A stretch of 64,000 bases of DNA from Burkholderiales bacterium (GTDB lineage Bacteria; Pseudomonadota; Gammaproteobacteria; Burkholderiales; Burkholderiaceae_C), in the NCBI GenBank assembly GCA_028868855.1, contig JAGWTR010000008.1, forward strand, positions 62,001 through 126,000, given 5' to 3'. Shown here in pieces: positions 1-8,279 of the stretch (positions are counted from its first letter, which is position 1; each line of letters opens with the position of its first letter). Position numbers and translations under genes: made by a program. The notes beneath the pieces are model-generated. The model did not search any database. It was given only the letters and a program-made list of their open reading frames with translations, and was not told the DNA's origin.

Positions 1-2
1 CC

Positions 3-851
3 AAGTTCGTGATTGGCGTGGGCGTCAAGCAATCGACGTCGGACCTGCTGATCGCCAATTGCGACGAGTTCATCTTTTACGACGACCTGGTGCGTGAAAG
101 CCAGCGCCAGGCGGCCCGCCGCGAGCCGCAAGGCAACCAGCCTGCCGCCCGCCGTTCGCCCGAGGACGAAAGCCGTCGCCGTGAAACCATGGATATCCGC
201 CGCACCAAGGGCGTTGAGATGGCCGCAGAGACCTTTGAAGCATTGGTGTCCGAACGGGGTGACAGCGGCAAGATCTGGGCCTCCGTGCTGAAAGAAGCCA
301 TCAAGCGCCGCAACCCGGGTTTCAGCGAGTCCTACTACGGCTTTCGCACCTTTGGCAATTTGCTCGAAGAAGCCCAGGCGCGTGGCCTCCTGGAGTTTGG
401 CCGGGATGAAAAATCCGGCGCCTATGTGTTCCGTGGCAACGGTCCGGTGAACGGCGCCTTGGCCAGGCCTGAAGTGGCGCAGACGACGCCCCATCACGCG
501 CCGATTGGCGCGCCAATCATCGATGCCAGCCCCTCGGCGGAGGCCCCGGAGAAGCCCGAGTCCCGTCGCCGAGGTCGTGGTGGCCGCAAACCTTCGGTCC
601 AGGTTGAGGCAACGACCATGGCGGAAGCACCCGTCGCCGCCAGTGCAGACAGTTGGTACGAGCCCATCGCACCCGAGTTGATGCCCGTGTCTGCGCTGGC
701 AGCAGCCCCCACCGCTGAGGCCACGCAGGCCGACACGACCGATGCCAAGCCTGCTCGCAGCCGTCGCACGCGTCAGTCGGCCGCCAAGTCGGCGACAAAA
801 CCCGCCGCCAAACGTGCGCCGAAAGCCGCCAAGGGGGCAGACCAAGCCTGA
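3..851 (+). CDS. NYN domain / LOTUS (OST-HTH) protein, 5'-truncated by window edge
   Basis: The frame is open from the first bases, so the true start lies upstream and only the C-terminal part is present. The first ~35 residues (…STSDLLIANCDEFIFYDDL) look like the end of a NYN/PIN-like nuclease domain. A second globular block at ~residues 75-145 (KIWASVLKEAIKRRNPGF … YYGFRTFGNLLEEA … YVFRG) matches the OST-HTH/LOTUS winged-helix fold, an RNA-binding module. The last ~130 residues are Ala/Pro-rich and end in a Lys/Arg/Ala-rich tail, probably disordered and nucleic-acid binding. NYN-LOTUS proteins are putative RNases, but the target here is unknown. The gene is convergent with glnS, 60 bp away. 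Confidence 0.75.
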   Translation, partial: KFVIGVGVKQSTSDLLIANCDEFIFYDDLVRESQRQAARREPQGNQPAARRSPEDESRRRETMDIRRTKGVEMAAETFEALVSERGDSGKIWASVLKEAIKRRNPGFSESYYGFRTFGNLLEEAQARGLLEFGRDEKSGAYVFRGNGPVNGALARPEVAQTTPHHAPIGAPIIDASPSAEAPEKPESRRRGRGGRKPSVQVEATTMAEAPVAASADSWYEPIAPELMPVSALAAAPTAEATQADTTDAKPARSRRTRQSAAKSATKPAAKRAPKAAKGADQA

Positions 852-911
852 TCAAGCGGCCACAGCCCGTGGGCGCTGGTCCGCCCGCGCCACCTGGCCG
901 TGTTGGCTCCC

Positions 912-2738
912 TCATTTCGCCCAGTTGCCGTCCTTCAAGCCCGTCACCCGATTGAACACCGGATTGACGCCCGCCACATGGTCCTGGCGATCGGCCACGA
1001 AGTAGCCATGCCGCTCGAACTGGACCTTCTGGTCCGCTGCGGCCTGGGCCAGTGAAGGCTCCACATAAGCCGTCACCACCTTCTTGCTGGCCGGGTTCAG
1101 GCTGGCCAGGAAGTCCTTGCCGCCCGCATCAGGCTGCGCTTCGGTGAAGAGGCGGTCATACAGGCGCACTTCAGCGGCCACGCCGTCGGCCACGCCCACC
1201 CAGGTGATCGCCGCCTTGACCTTGACGCCGTCCGCACCGGGTGTGCCACTCTTGGTATCGGGCACCACGGCGGCCTGCACCTCGGTCACGCGGCCATCGG
1301 CATCCTTGACACAGCCGGTGCACTCGATCACATAGCCGCCCTTGAGGCGCACCTTGTTGCCCGGGAACAGGCGCTTGTAGCCCTTGGGCGGCACCTCTTC
1401 AAAGTCCTCACGCTCGATCCAGACCTCGCGGCCGATCGTGAACTGGCGAGGAGCCGGCTCAAGCGCGCCTTCGGGCGCATCGTGCGCTGAATGGGGCAGC
1501 GCAGGCAGCGAGCACGGCTCCAAATGCCCAGCACCCATCACCTCGTCCCAGTTGCTCAAGACCAGCTTGACGGGGTCAAGCACGGCCATGCCACGGTGGG
1601 CCTTGTTCTCCAGGTCATCGCGCAAGGCGATGTCCAGCGTGCTGTAGTCGATCCAGCTGTCGGCCTTGGTCACGCCAATGCGTTCGCAGAACAACTGGAT
1701 GCTTTCGGGCGTGTAGCCACGGCGGCGCAGGCCCACGATGGTGGGCATGCGGGGGTCGTCCCAGCCATCCACCTTGCCCTCGTCCACCAGCTGCTTGAGC
1801 TTGCGCTTGCTGGTGATGACGTAGCTGAGGTTCAGACGCGCGAACTCGTATTGCTTGGGCGTGGGCTGCTTCAGCAAACCGCCTTCGGCCAACCGCTCCA
1901 ACAGCCAGTCGTAGAACGGGCGTTGGTCTTCAAACTCCAGGGTGCAGATGCTGTGAGTGATCTGCTCCAGTGCGTCTTCAATCGGATGGGCAAAGGTGTA
2001 CATCGGGTAGATGCACCATTGGTCGCCGGTGTTGTGGTGGGTGGCGCGTCGGATGCGGTAGATGGCCGGATCGCGCATGTTGATGTTGGGCGCGGCCATG
2101 TCGATCCGGGCACGCAGCACCATGCTGCCGTCGGCATGCTGCCCATCCCGCATTTCCCGAAAGCGCGCCAGATTCTGCTCCGGCGTGCGCGTGCGGAAAG
2201 GGCTGGCGGTGCCGGGGGTGCTGAAGTCGCCCCGATTGGCGCGCATCTGTTCGGGCGTCTGTTCGTCCACATAGGCCAGTCCCTCCGTGATCAGGTACTC
2301 GGCAGCGCGGTACATGAAGTCGAAGTAGTTGCTGGCGTAGTAGAGGTGCTCGCTGTGCACCCCCTTGAAGTCAGCCTGCCAGCCAAACCCGAGCCACTGC
2401 ACGGCATCCAGGATGCTGTTGACGTATTCCTGCTCCTCTTTTTCCGGGTTGGTGTCGTCAAAGCGCATGTGACAGACGCCGCCGTAGTCGCGCGCCAAGC
2501 CAAAGTTCAGGCAGATGCTTTTGGCATGGCCGATGTGCAAATAGCCATTGGGCTCGGGCGGAAAGCGGGTGCGGATTTTGGCGGGGTCGGGCTGACCGGC
2601 CTGATGGTGGGCGGCATCGCCGGGCGAGCCACCCCAGTGGCGGCTGGCGTACGTGCCTTGTTCCAGATCGCGGTCAATGATGCCGCGCAAGAAGTTGCTA
2701 GGTTTGGCAGGGGTGTGATCAGGCAAAGGAGCGTTCAT
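912..2738 (-). CDS. glnS: glutaminyl-tRNA synthetase
   Basis: Cytoplasmic class I aminoacyl-tRNA synthetase charging tRNA-Gln with glutamine. The 608-residue product has the nucleotide-binding HIGH motif at residues 68-71 (in PEPNGYLHIGHAKS) and the KMSKS-equivalent SKRKL at about residue 308. The region after ~residue 380 is the beta-barrel anticodon-binding part typical of GlnRS. It is slightly longer than the ~555-residue E. coli enzyme, mainly through an N-terminal stretch of ~50 residues and small insertions near the C-terminus. The start ATG at 2738 gives the conserved opening NFLRGIIDRDLEQGTY. It reads away from the GNAT-like gene at 2938, with a 199-bp shared upstream region. Confidence 0.97.
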   Translation of the reverse strand: MNAPLPDHTPAKPSNFLRGIIDRDLEQGTYASRHWGGSPGDAAHHQAGQPDPAKIRTRFPPEPNGYLHIGHAKSICLNFGLARDYGGVCHMRFDDTNPEKEEQEYVNSILDAVQWLGFGWQADFKGVHSEHLYYASNYFDFMYRAAEYLITEGLAYVDEQTPEQMRANRGDFSTPGTASPFRTRTPEQNLARFREMRDGQHADGSMVLRARIDMAAPNINMRDPAIYRIRRATHHNTGDQWCIYPMYTFAHPIEDALEQITHSICTLEFEDQRPFYDWLLERLAEGGLLKQPTPKQYEFARLNLSYVITSKRKLKQLVDEGKVDGWDDPRMPTIVGLRRRGYTPESIQLFCERIGVTKADSWIDYSTLDIALRDDLENKAHRGMAVLDPVKLVLSNWDEVMGAGHLEPCSLPALPHSAHDAPEGALEPAPRQFTIGREVWIEREDFEEVPPKGYKRLFPGNKVRLKGGYVIECTGCVKDADGRVTEVQAAVVPDTKSGTPGADGVKVKAAITWVGVADGVAAEVRLYDRLFTEAQPDAGGKDFLASLNPASKKVVTAYVEPSLAQAAADQKVQFERHGYFVADRQDHVAGVNPVFNRVTGLKDGNWAK

Positions 2739-2937
2739 GCCCCGATTCTATCGACCCCTCGGGCGTCGCCAATTTCTGCAGCAGGCGCAGCCGTTGCTCC
2801 CTGTGCCCCGCACCGACATCAATGGAAAACCCACCCCCGAAACAGGGGGATCGACCTGCGCCCCAGGGGTTCCCCCCTCTGCCCCTTCATGACCCTTCTC
2901 CTGAAAATAGCCTCACGCCATCCTCAAGAAGTACACC

Positions 2938-3705
2938 ATGCTGCGGACCAATTACTCAAAGATCAATGCTTTGAGCGTATTTGACATACGACGAATGCAC
3001 GCTTTGTTTGAGGCCAACTACGCCAACAGCCCCATGTCGACGTTTTTGAGCGACCTGGAAAAAAAGGATGGCGTTTTTCTGGTCCGGAGAAAAACCAGCG
3101 ACGAGATCGTGGGGTTTTCGACCCTGGGCATTTATGACTTCGAGCATGGCGGCAAAAAAGTCAAGGGGCTGTTCAGTGGCGACACGATCATTGACCGGGC
3201 TTATTGGGGCACCCGTTCCCTGCAATCGGCCTTTGCCCTCAAGATGTTCGTGGAGGCCCTCAAACGTCCCTTCTCGAAGCAATATTGGCTGTTGATTTCC
3301 AAGGGGTACAAAACCTACCTCCTGCTGGCCAGGAACTTCCCGGACCACTACCCCAAGCGCGGGCACGACGACCCGGAACTCAAAGAGCTCGTGATTCAAT
3401 ATTGCGACGCCCTCTTTCCGGGCAAGCTGGACCACCAGGCCATGGTGCTCAATTTTGGCGAAGGGGCCAACTGCCTGAAACAGGACGTGGCTTTGATCGA
3501 CGATGCGATGCGCGCCAAGGAACCCGACATTGCCTACTTCGAGCAGCGCAACCCCCTCTGGCAGCGAGGCACCGAATTGCCCTGCATTGGCCGCGCCGAC
3601 TTGTGGACCTTTATCAAGATCATCGGGCCCTTCATCAAGAAAGTCTTGTCCAAGCCGTCCGCCTCCCGACAAGCAGCCCCAGAAGGGGTCAGGTCACTGG
3701 CTTGA
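2938..3705 (+). CDS. GNAT-like hypothetical protein
   Basis: A 255-residue soluble protein of unknown function. The layout resembles a GNAT acyltransferase: a central strand-rich part (VFLVRRKTSDEIVGFSTLGIYDF), then GDTIIDRAYWGTRSLQSAF and LISKGYKTYLLLARNFPDHYP, which read like the helix and acyl-CoA-side region of that fold, but no textbook Q/RxxGxG/A loop is visible. No signal peptide or membrane segment. The start at 2938 is preceded only by a weak purine run. It is transcribed alone, divergent from glnS, and its 3' end overlaps the convergent DUF1289 gene by 12 bp. The family assignment is inference; the substrate cannot be guessed. Confidence 0.6.
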   Translation: MLRTNYSKINALSVFDIRRMHALFEANYANSPMSTFLSDLEKKDGVFLVRRKTSDEIVGFSTLGIYDFEHGGKKVKGLFSGDTIIDRAYWGTRSLQSAFALKMFVEALKRPFSKQYWLLISKGYKTYLLLARNFPDHYPKRGHDDPELKELVIQYCDALFPGKLDHQAMVLNFGEGANCLKQDVALIDDAMRAKEPDIAYFEQRNPLWQRGTELPCIGRADLWTFIKIIGPFIKKVLSKPSASRQAAPEGVRSLA

Positions 3706-4104
3706 CCTCGCTCGCTCGGCGTAGCGATTGAAACGCCAGGCACTCGATTCAATGGTGATGCGCCGCCAGGCGCTGCGCTTTTCGCCGGGAGTCATCTCCG
3801 GCCACAACTGCACCTCATCGAAGGTGCGCCCACAGCCCTTGCAGATGTCATCCCCCTGACTGGTTGAGCAAATCGCGATGCAGGGCGTGTCGGGCGTGGT
3901 GGCGTACCAGTTCAGCCACGCCTGTTTGGCCTGGGGCGGCATGCTGGCTTCATCGCAGCTTGACTCACGGTAATACACCATCAGCGCATAGATCTCGGCC
4001 AGGGCATTGACCTGCGGGCAGGCGCTCAAGCCATCCGGCGAGGGGCTGCGGTCACGCCACCAGTTGATGGCCGATTCAATGTCCGTGATGTGGATGCCGG
4101 CCAT
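3694..4104 (-). CDS. small DUF3717 + DUF1289 protein with four-Cys motif
   Basis: A 136-residue protein. Residues ~3-45 (ITDIESAINWWRDRSP … CPQVNALAEIYALMVY) resemble DUF3717. Residues ~75-120 resemble DUF1289, a short domain with a CIAIC…CKGC cysteine set that could bind a metal, followed by a Trp- and Arg-rich helix. A longer frame extends upstream into trpS, but the ATG at 4104 is preferred: it gives MAGIHITDIESAINWW and lies 11 bp beyond the trpS stop, so the two are probably cotranscribed and perhaps translationally coupled. DUF1289 proteins are uncharacterised as far as I know. The stop lies inside the end of the convergent GNAT-like gene. Confidence 0.8.
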   Translation of the reverse strand: MAGIHITDIESAINWWRDRSPSPDGLSACPQVNALAEIYALMVYYRESSCDEASMPPQAKQAWLNWYATTPDTPCIAICSTSQGDDICKGCGRTFDEVQLWPEMTPGEKRSAWRRITIESSAWRFNRYAERARSSQ

Positions 4105-4115
4105 GGCGCACTCGA

Positions 4116-5420
4116 TCACTCCTGTGCCGCGACCAACATGGCCAAGGCCGCTTCGACCTGCTGAGAATCCACCCCCGCAGCCACCTCCACCGGCGCGCCG
4201 TCCAGCGCCACGGCGCCTTCGGTCTTGAAGCGCTTGACCCACGCGCCCGCCTCACGCCCCTCGATGAAAGCACGGCTTTGCATCAGCAAGGCCCCATCAG
4301 CGGCGGTGAGCTTGAAGTAGAAGTGGCCGTCGGCCTCGCGGTATTGCTTGAACACCGGCACCTCCGACTTCGCAGCGGCCTTCGTGGCTTTTGACGGGAC
4401 CACGGCCACCATGGGGCGCAGCCCAACGGCATGGCGCAAGTCAGCCAGAAAGGGCGCGGCCACGGCGCGTGCCTTGCGGGCACCGGCTTGCAGGATGTCT
4501 TCGATCTGCTCGGGGCGAGCCATCAACTGGGCATACCGCTCGCGCATCGGGCCCACGTGGGCCTCGATCAGCTGCACCACGCGCTGTTTGGCCTCGCCCC
4601 AACCCAGGCCGGCACGCAGGTCGGCGTGAAAAGCCGTGCGGGCGGCCTCGTCGGCGAACGCATCGTGAATGGTGACCAGGTGGGCGCTGTCAGGGTCCTT
4701 GGGTTCACCGGGCAAGCGCGAATCGGTCACGATGCGAGCGATCGCCTCCTTCAGGGCCTTGGCGCCACCATCGAACAAGGGCACGGTGTTGTCGTAGCTC
4801 TTGGACATCTTGCGGCCATCCAGCCCCGGCAAAGTGGCCACGCTGTCTTCGACCTCGGCCTGCGGCAACACGAACAATTCTTGGCCCTGGCCATACAGGT
4901 GGTTGAAGCGCTGGGCCACATCGCGCGCCATCTCGATGTGCTGCACCTGATCGCGTCCCACCGGAACGCGGTGCGCATTGAACAACAAAATATCGGCCGC
5001 CATCAAGATGGGGTAGCAGTACAGCCCCATGGTGATGCCGGCATCCGGGTCTTCGCTGGCCTCGCCGTTGGCGTCCACCGCGGCCTTGTAGGCGTGCGCC
5101 CGGTTCATCTGGCCCTTGGCGGTCACGCAGGTGAGCAGCCAGTTGAGTTCGGTCGTCTCAGGGATGTCACTCTGGCGGTAGAAGGTCACACGCTCGGGGT
5201 CCAGGCCGGCAGCCAGCCAGGTGGCGGCGATCTCCAGGCGCGAGCGCGCAATGCGCGCCGGGTCGTCGCACTTGATCAGGGCGTGGTAATCGGCCAGGAA
5301 AAAGAAGCTCTCCACCCCCGACTCACGGCTGGCGGCAATGGCGGGCCGGATGGCGCCGACGTAGTTACCCAAATGGGGAGTGCCGGTGGTGGTGATGCCG
5401 GTGAGAACACGTTGCGTCAT
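4116..5420 (-). CDS. trpS: tryptophanyl-tRNA synthetase with C-terminal extension
   Basis: Class I synthetase charging tRNA-Trp in the cytoplasm. The ATG at 5420 gives MTQRVLTGITTTGTPHLGNY, with the HIGH-equivalent HLGN at residues 16-19 and KMSKS at about residue 204. At 434 residues it is ~100 longer than E. coli TrpRS (334). The excess is a C-terminal extension: an Ala/Lys linker, then a compact ~70-residue block (FYFKLTAADGALLMQSRAF … AWVKRFK) resembling the YegP/DUF1508 fold. A longer in-frame start upstream lacks support. It is divergent from purN over 126 bp and is followed 11 bp later by the DUF3717/DUF1289 gene. Confidence 0.96.
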   Translation of the reverse strand: MTQRVLTGITTTGTPHLGNYVGAIRPAIAASRESGVESFFFLADYHALIKCDDPARIARSRLEIAATWLAAGLDPERVTFYRQSDIPETTELNWLLTCVTAKGQMNRAHAYKAAVDANGEASEDPDAGITMGLYCYPILMAADILLFNAHRVPVGRDQVQHIEMARDVAQRFNHLYGQGQELFVLPQAEVEDSVATLPGLDGRKMSKSYDNTVPLFDGGAKALKEAIARIVTDSRLPGEPKDPDSAHLVTIHDAFADEAARTAFHADLRAGLGWGEAKQRVVQLIEAHVGPMRERYAQLMARPEQIEDILQAGARKARAVAAPFLADLRHAVGLRPMVAVVPSKATKAAAKSEVPVFKQYREADGHFYFKLTAADGALLMQSRAFIEGREAGAWVKRFKTEGAVALDGAPVEVAAGVDSQQVEAALAMLVAAQE

Positions 5421-5546
5421 GGCTGGTTCGATGCGTTTGGCATGCGTTTGGCAAGCGTTTTTGTTCGACGGAAAATGCCGAATTGTAGGGGCTGCCCCCA
5501 GCAAGGCACGGCCTGGCGAGCGAGACCCCACTACACTCTAGGCCGC

Positions 5547-6179
5547 ATGAAAAACATCGTCATCCTGATCTCGGGGCGCGGCTCCAACATGGAAGCCATT
5601 GTCCAGGCCTGTGCCGCAGAGCAATGGCCAGCACGCGTGGCCGCCGTCATCAGCAACAAGGCCGAGGCGGGTGGACTCACCTTTGCCGCTGAACGAGGCA
5701 TTGCCACCGCGTGCGTCAACCACAAGGACTATCCCAGCCGTGAGGCCTTTGATGCCGAACTGGCCCGGGTCATCGACCAGTTCCAGCCCGACGTGGTGGT
5801 GCTGGCGGGCTTCATGCGCATCCTGACGCCCGGTTTTGTCGCGCATTACGAAAACCGCCTGCTCAACATCCACCCCTCGCTGCTGCCCGCCTTTCCGGGC
5901 TTGCACACGCACCAACGGGCCATTAACGCGGGTTGCAAGCTGGCCGGCGCCACCGTGCACTTCGTGACGGCCGAGCTGGACCACGGCCCCATCGTGCTGC
6001 AAGCCGCCGTGGCGGTGCTGCCTGGCGAGACCGAGGCCACGCTGTCAGAGAAGGTGCTGCGGCAAGAGCATCAAATCTACCCCCGCGCGGTGCGCTGGAT
6101 GGTGACCGGCAACCTGGTGCATGACCACGGACGCGTCACCACCACGGATGGCCAGACTCAGGTTCAGTTCTCTGCTTGA
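5547..6179 (+). CDS. purN: phosphoribosylglycinamide formyltransferase (GAR transformylase)
   Basis: Transfers the formyl group of 10-formyl-tetrahydrofolate to glycinamide ribonucleotide, the third step of de novo purine synthesis. The 210-residue product has the family's usual length. Visible motifs are the N-terminal GRGSNMEAI phosphate-binding loop, the catalytic Asn/His in NIHPSLLPAFPG (~residues 106-117), and the catalytic Asp in TAELDHGPIV (~residue 144). The start ATG at 5547 fits the conserved MKNIVILISGRGSN. Its upstream region is shared with divergent trpS. The 3' end overlaps the convergent DUF2834 gene by 16 bp. Confidence 0.96.
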   Translation: MKNIVILISGRGSNMEAIVQACAAEQWPARVAAVISNKAEAGGLTFAAERGIATACVNHKDYPSREAFDAELARVIDQFQPDVVVLAGFMRILTPGFVAHYENRLLNIHPSLLPAFPGLHTHQRAINAGCKLAGATVHFVTAELDHGPIVLQAAVAVLPGETEATLSEKVLRQEHQIYPRAVRWMVTGNLVHDHGRVTTTDGQTQVQFSA

Positions 6180-6520
6180 CCCTGCATCGCTTCAAGCTTG
6201 ATCTGCCGGGCCAGTAAAAAGAGCGGGAACATGACGCTCACGGCAATCACGAACGACAGCACGAAGTAGACCCACACAAAGCGGATGCCCAGTCGCTTGG
6301 CCTCCACGAACATGAGCACGGACGCCGCCGCCCCGAGCATGAACAAGTCGTTCGACAAAGAGGCCGCCGCCGGGTTGGCATAGCCGCCCCGCAGAAAACC
6401 GACCAACCCCCCGTTGTCGGCTTGCCTGAAAAAATCGAGGTTGTTGGTCCAGGTGGCAAACAATGCGACCACGGCAATGGTGGCGTACAGAGCGCAGAGG
6501 GCTTTTCCAGATCGGGTCAT
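6164..6520 (-). CDS. DUF2834 small membrane protein
   Basis: A 118-residue integral membrane protein with three hydrophobic segments at ~residues 8-24, 58-74 and 80-105 (WVYFVLSFVIAVSVMFPLFLLA). The order, with NNLDFF and a Gly/Asn-rich loop between helices 1 and 2, matches the DUF2834 family, which has no assigned function that I know of. The ATG at 6520 is chosen because it starts just before the first membrane segment; longer upstream frames code for non-conserved sequence. It is divergent from the DUF2167 gene (118-bp gap) and overlaps the end of purN by 16 bp. Confidence 0.75.
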   Translation of the reverse strand: MTRSGKALCALYATIAVVALFATWTNNLDFFRQADNGGLVGFLRGGYANPAAASLSNDLFMLGAAASVLMFVEAKRLGIRFVWVYFVLSFVIAVSVMFPLFLLARQIKLEAMQGQAEN

Positions 6521-6638
6521 GGGGGTGTCCTTTCGAATTTGATAGCCGCAGAGCATAAGGCGTCCATCCCTTCTCGTTCGACCCTTTCTGATACCCTGAC
6601 GGCCGCGCCGGGATGTCCCGGAATCTAAGGGAGACCTG

Positions 6639-7538
6639 ATGCGCCAAAGCATCCGCCAATGGGCCGCCGCAATGGGCGTGGCCGCCACCATTTTTACCTC
6701 GTGGGCACACGCCCAAGCTGGCGTGGTCCCCAATGGCGCCGAGCGCGAAGCCGCCGTCAAGGCCGCTCAAGCCGCGCAGATCGAAGGCCCCGCCGAGATC
6801 AAACTGCGCGATCAGGCCGTGTTGAAGCTGCCCGCCGCCTATGTATGGGTGCCCGAGCCCGCAGCCCGCCGCCTGATGAAGTCCATGGGCAACCACCCCG
6901 ACGATCGCGAACTGGGCCTGGTCTTCCCCAAGAGCGCGGACCAGAACTGGGTGATCGTGGCCGAGTACGAACCAGCGGGCTACATCAAGGATGACGACGC
7001 CAAGAAATGGAACGTAGAAGACCTGCTCAAGAGCCTCCAGGACGGCACGCAAGAGGCCAACAAGGACCGCAAGGAGCGTGGCTTTGCAGAGCTGGAAATC
7101 ATCGGCTGGGTTGAAAAGCCCACCTACCAGGCGTCCGATCACCGCCTGATTTGGTCCATCGCCGCACGCCACAAGGGTGACACATCAGGCCAATCACAAA
7201 ACATCAACTACAACACCTATGCGCTGGGCCGCGATGGCTACATCACCATGGACCTGATCACCGGCCAGAGCACCATCGGCGCGGACAAAGCCCATGTGCA
7301 GGCCGTTCTGGGCGCATTGCAGTTCACCGATGGCAAGCGCTATGAGGACTTCAACGCCTCCACCGACAAGGTGGCCGCTTATGGCCTGGCCGCCCTGGTG
7401 GGCGGGCTGGCGGTCAAGAAGTTGGGGCTGCTGGCCTTGGCGACCGGTTTTTTCCTGAAGTTCGCCAAGGTGATTGCGCTGACCGTTGCCGGGGGCGTTG
7501 GCATATTCAGAAAGTTCTTCAAGGGCAAATCACAGTGA
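6639..7538 (+). CDS. DUF2167 exported, membrane-anchored protein
   Basis: A 299-residue protein with an N-terminal signal peptide (hydrophobic ~residues 8-24, cleavage likely after AHAQA). A long extracytoplasmic region includes VPEPAARRLMKSMGN, GLVFP and DQNWVIVAEYEPAGYIKDDDAK. It ends in two C-terminal hydrophobic segments (~residues 246-292) and a basic tail. The central part is characteristic of the DUF2167 family; function unknown. The RBS GGGAG lies just ahead of the ATG. The stop overlaps the GTG start of the downstream zinc metalloprotease (GTGA), so the two are translationally coupled and probably work together at the membrane. Confidence 0.85.
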   Translation: MRQSIRQWAAAMGVAATIFTSWAHAQAGVVPNGAEREAAVKAAQAAQIEGPAEIKLRDQAVLKLPAAYVWVPEPAARRLMKSMGNHPDDRELGLVFPKSADQNWVIVAEYEPAGYIKDDDAKKWNVEDLLKSLQDGTQEANKDRKERGFAELEIIGWVEKPTYQASDHRLIWSIAARHKGDTSGQSQNINYNTYALGRDGYITMDLITGQSTIGADKAHVQAVLGALQFTDGKRYEDFNASTDKVAAYGLAALVGGLAVKKLGLLALATGFFLKFAKVIALTVAGGVGIFRKFFKGKSQ

Positions 7539-8254
7539 TCAAGTTGCTGTTGCTGCTGTTCAGCGGCCTCAAATTCGGCAAGATATTGACCACGGGCGGC
7601 ACCATGCTGCTGTCGGTCGCCGCCTATGCATGGATCTATGGCTGGCGCTATGCGGCCGGTTTTGTGGGACTGCTGTTCGTGCACGAGATGGGGCACTTCA
7701 TCGCCGCCCGCCAGCGCGGTTTGAACGTGGGCGCACCCACATTCATCCCCTTTGTCGGAGCCTGGATTGAACTGAAAGAGATGCCGCACGACGCCGAAAC
7801 CGAGGCCTATGTCGGGCTGGCGGGCCCCCTGGTGGGCACGCTGGGCGCGCTGGCGTGCTACTTTGTGGCGCGTCATGGCGGGTCTGACCTGCAATGGCTA
7901 CTGGCCGTGTCTTATGGCGGATTCTTCCTGAACCTGTTCAACCTGATCCCCGTGTCGCCACTGGATGGCGGGCGCATCACCGCCGTGTTGTCGCCCAAGC
8001 TGTGGCTGCTGGGCGCGCCGATTCTGGTGGGGTTGTTCGTGCTGCACCCCAGCCCAGTATTGCTGATCGTGGCCGTGCTGGCCGCGCCGCAGGTGGTGAA
8101 GGCCTGGAAATTCCGCGCCGATGACCCGGCACACGCCGACTATTACCGGGCCTCCGCCGAGACGCGCCTGAACTATGGCGTGGCCTATCTGGCCCTGCTG
8201 ATTTTCCTGGCCATGATGACGCACGATGTGCACCAAATGCTGGTGTCGAGCTGA
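7535..8254 (+). CDS. site-2 protease family (M50) zinc metalloprotease
   Basis: A polytopic inner-membrane protein of 239 residues with the zinc-protease HExxH motif as HEMGH (~residue 51, in LFVHEMGHFIAAR). The distal M50 motif appears as NLIPVSPLDGGRI (~residue 138), supplying the third ligand Asp. Further hydrophobic helices lie between and after them. Site-2 proteases cut substrate proteins within or near membrane helices. It starts with GTG overlapping the stop of the DUF2167 gene by 4 bp, suggesting a joint function; whether the DUF2167 protein is substrate or partner is inference. It lacks PDZ domains, so it is not RseP. Confidence 0.88.
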   Translation: MIKLLLLLFSGLKFGKILTTGGTMLLSVAAYAWIYGWRYAAGFVGLLFVHEMGHFIAARQRGLNVGAPTFIPFVGAWIELKEMPHDAETEAYVGLAGPLVGTLGALACYFVARHGGSDLQWLLAVSYGGFFLNLFNLIPVSPLDGGRITAVLSPKLWLLGAPILVGLFVLHPSPVLLIVAVLAAPQVVKAWKFRADDPAHADYYRASAETRLNYGVAYLALLIFLAMMTHDVHQMLVSS

Positions 8255-8279
8255 CCAGGCAAGCAAGGGCTCCTCAGAC

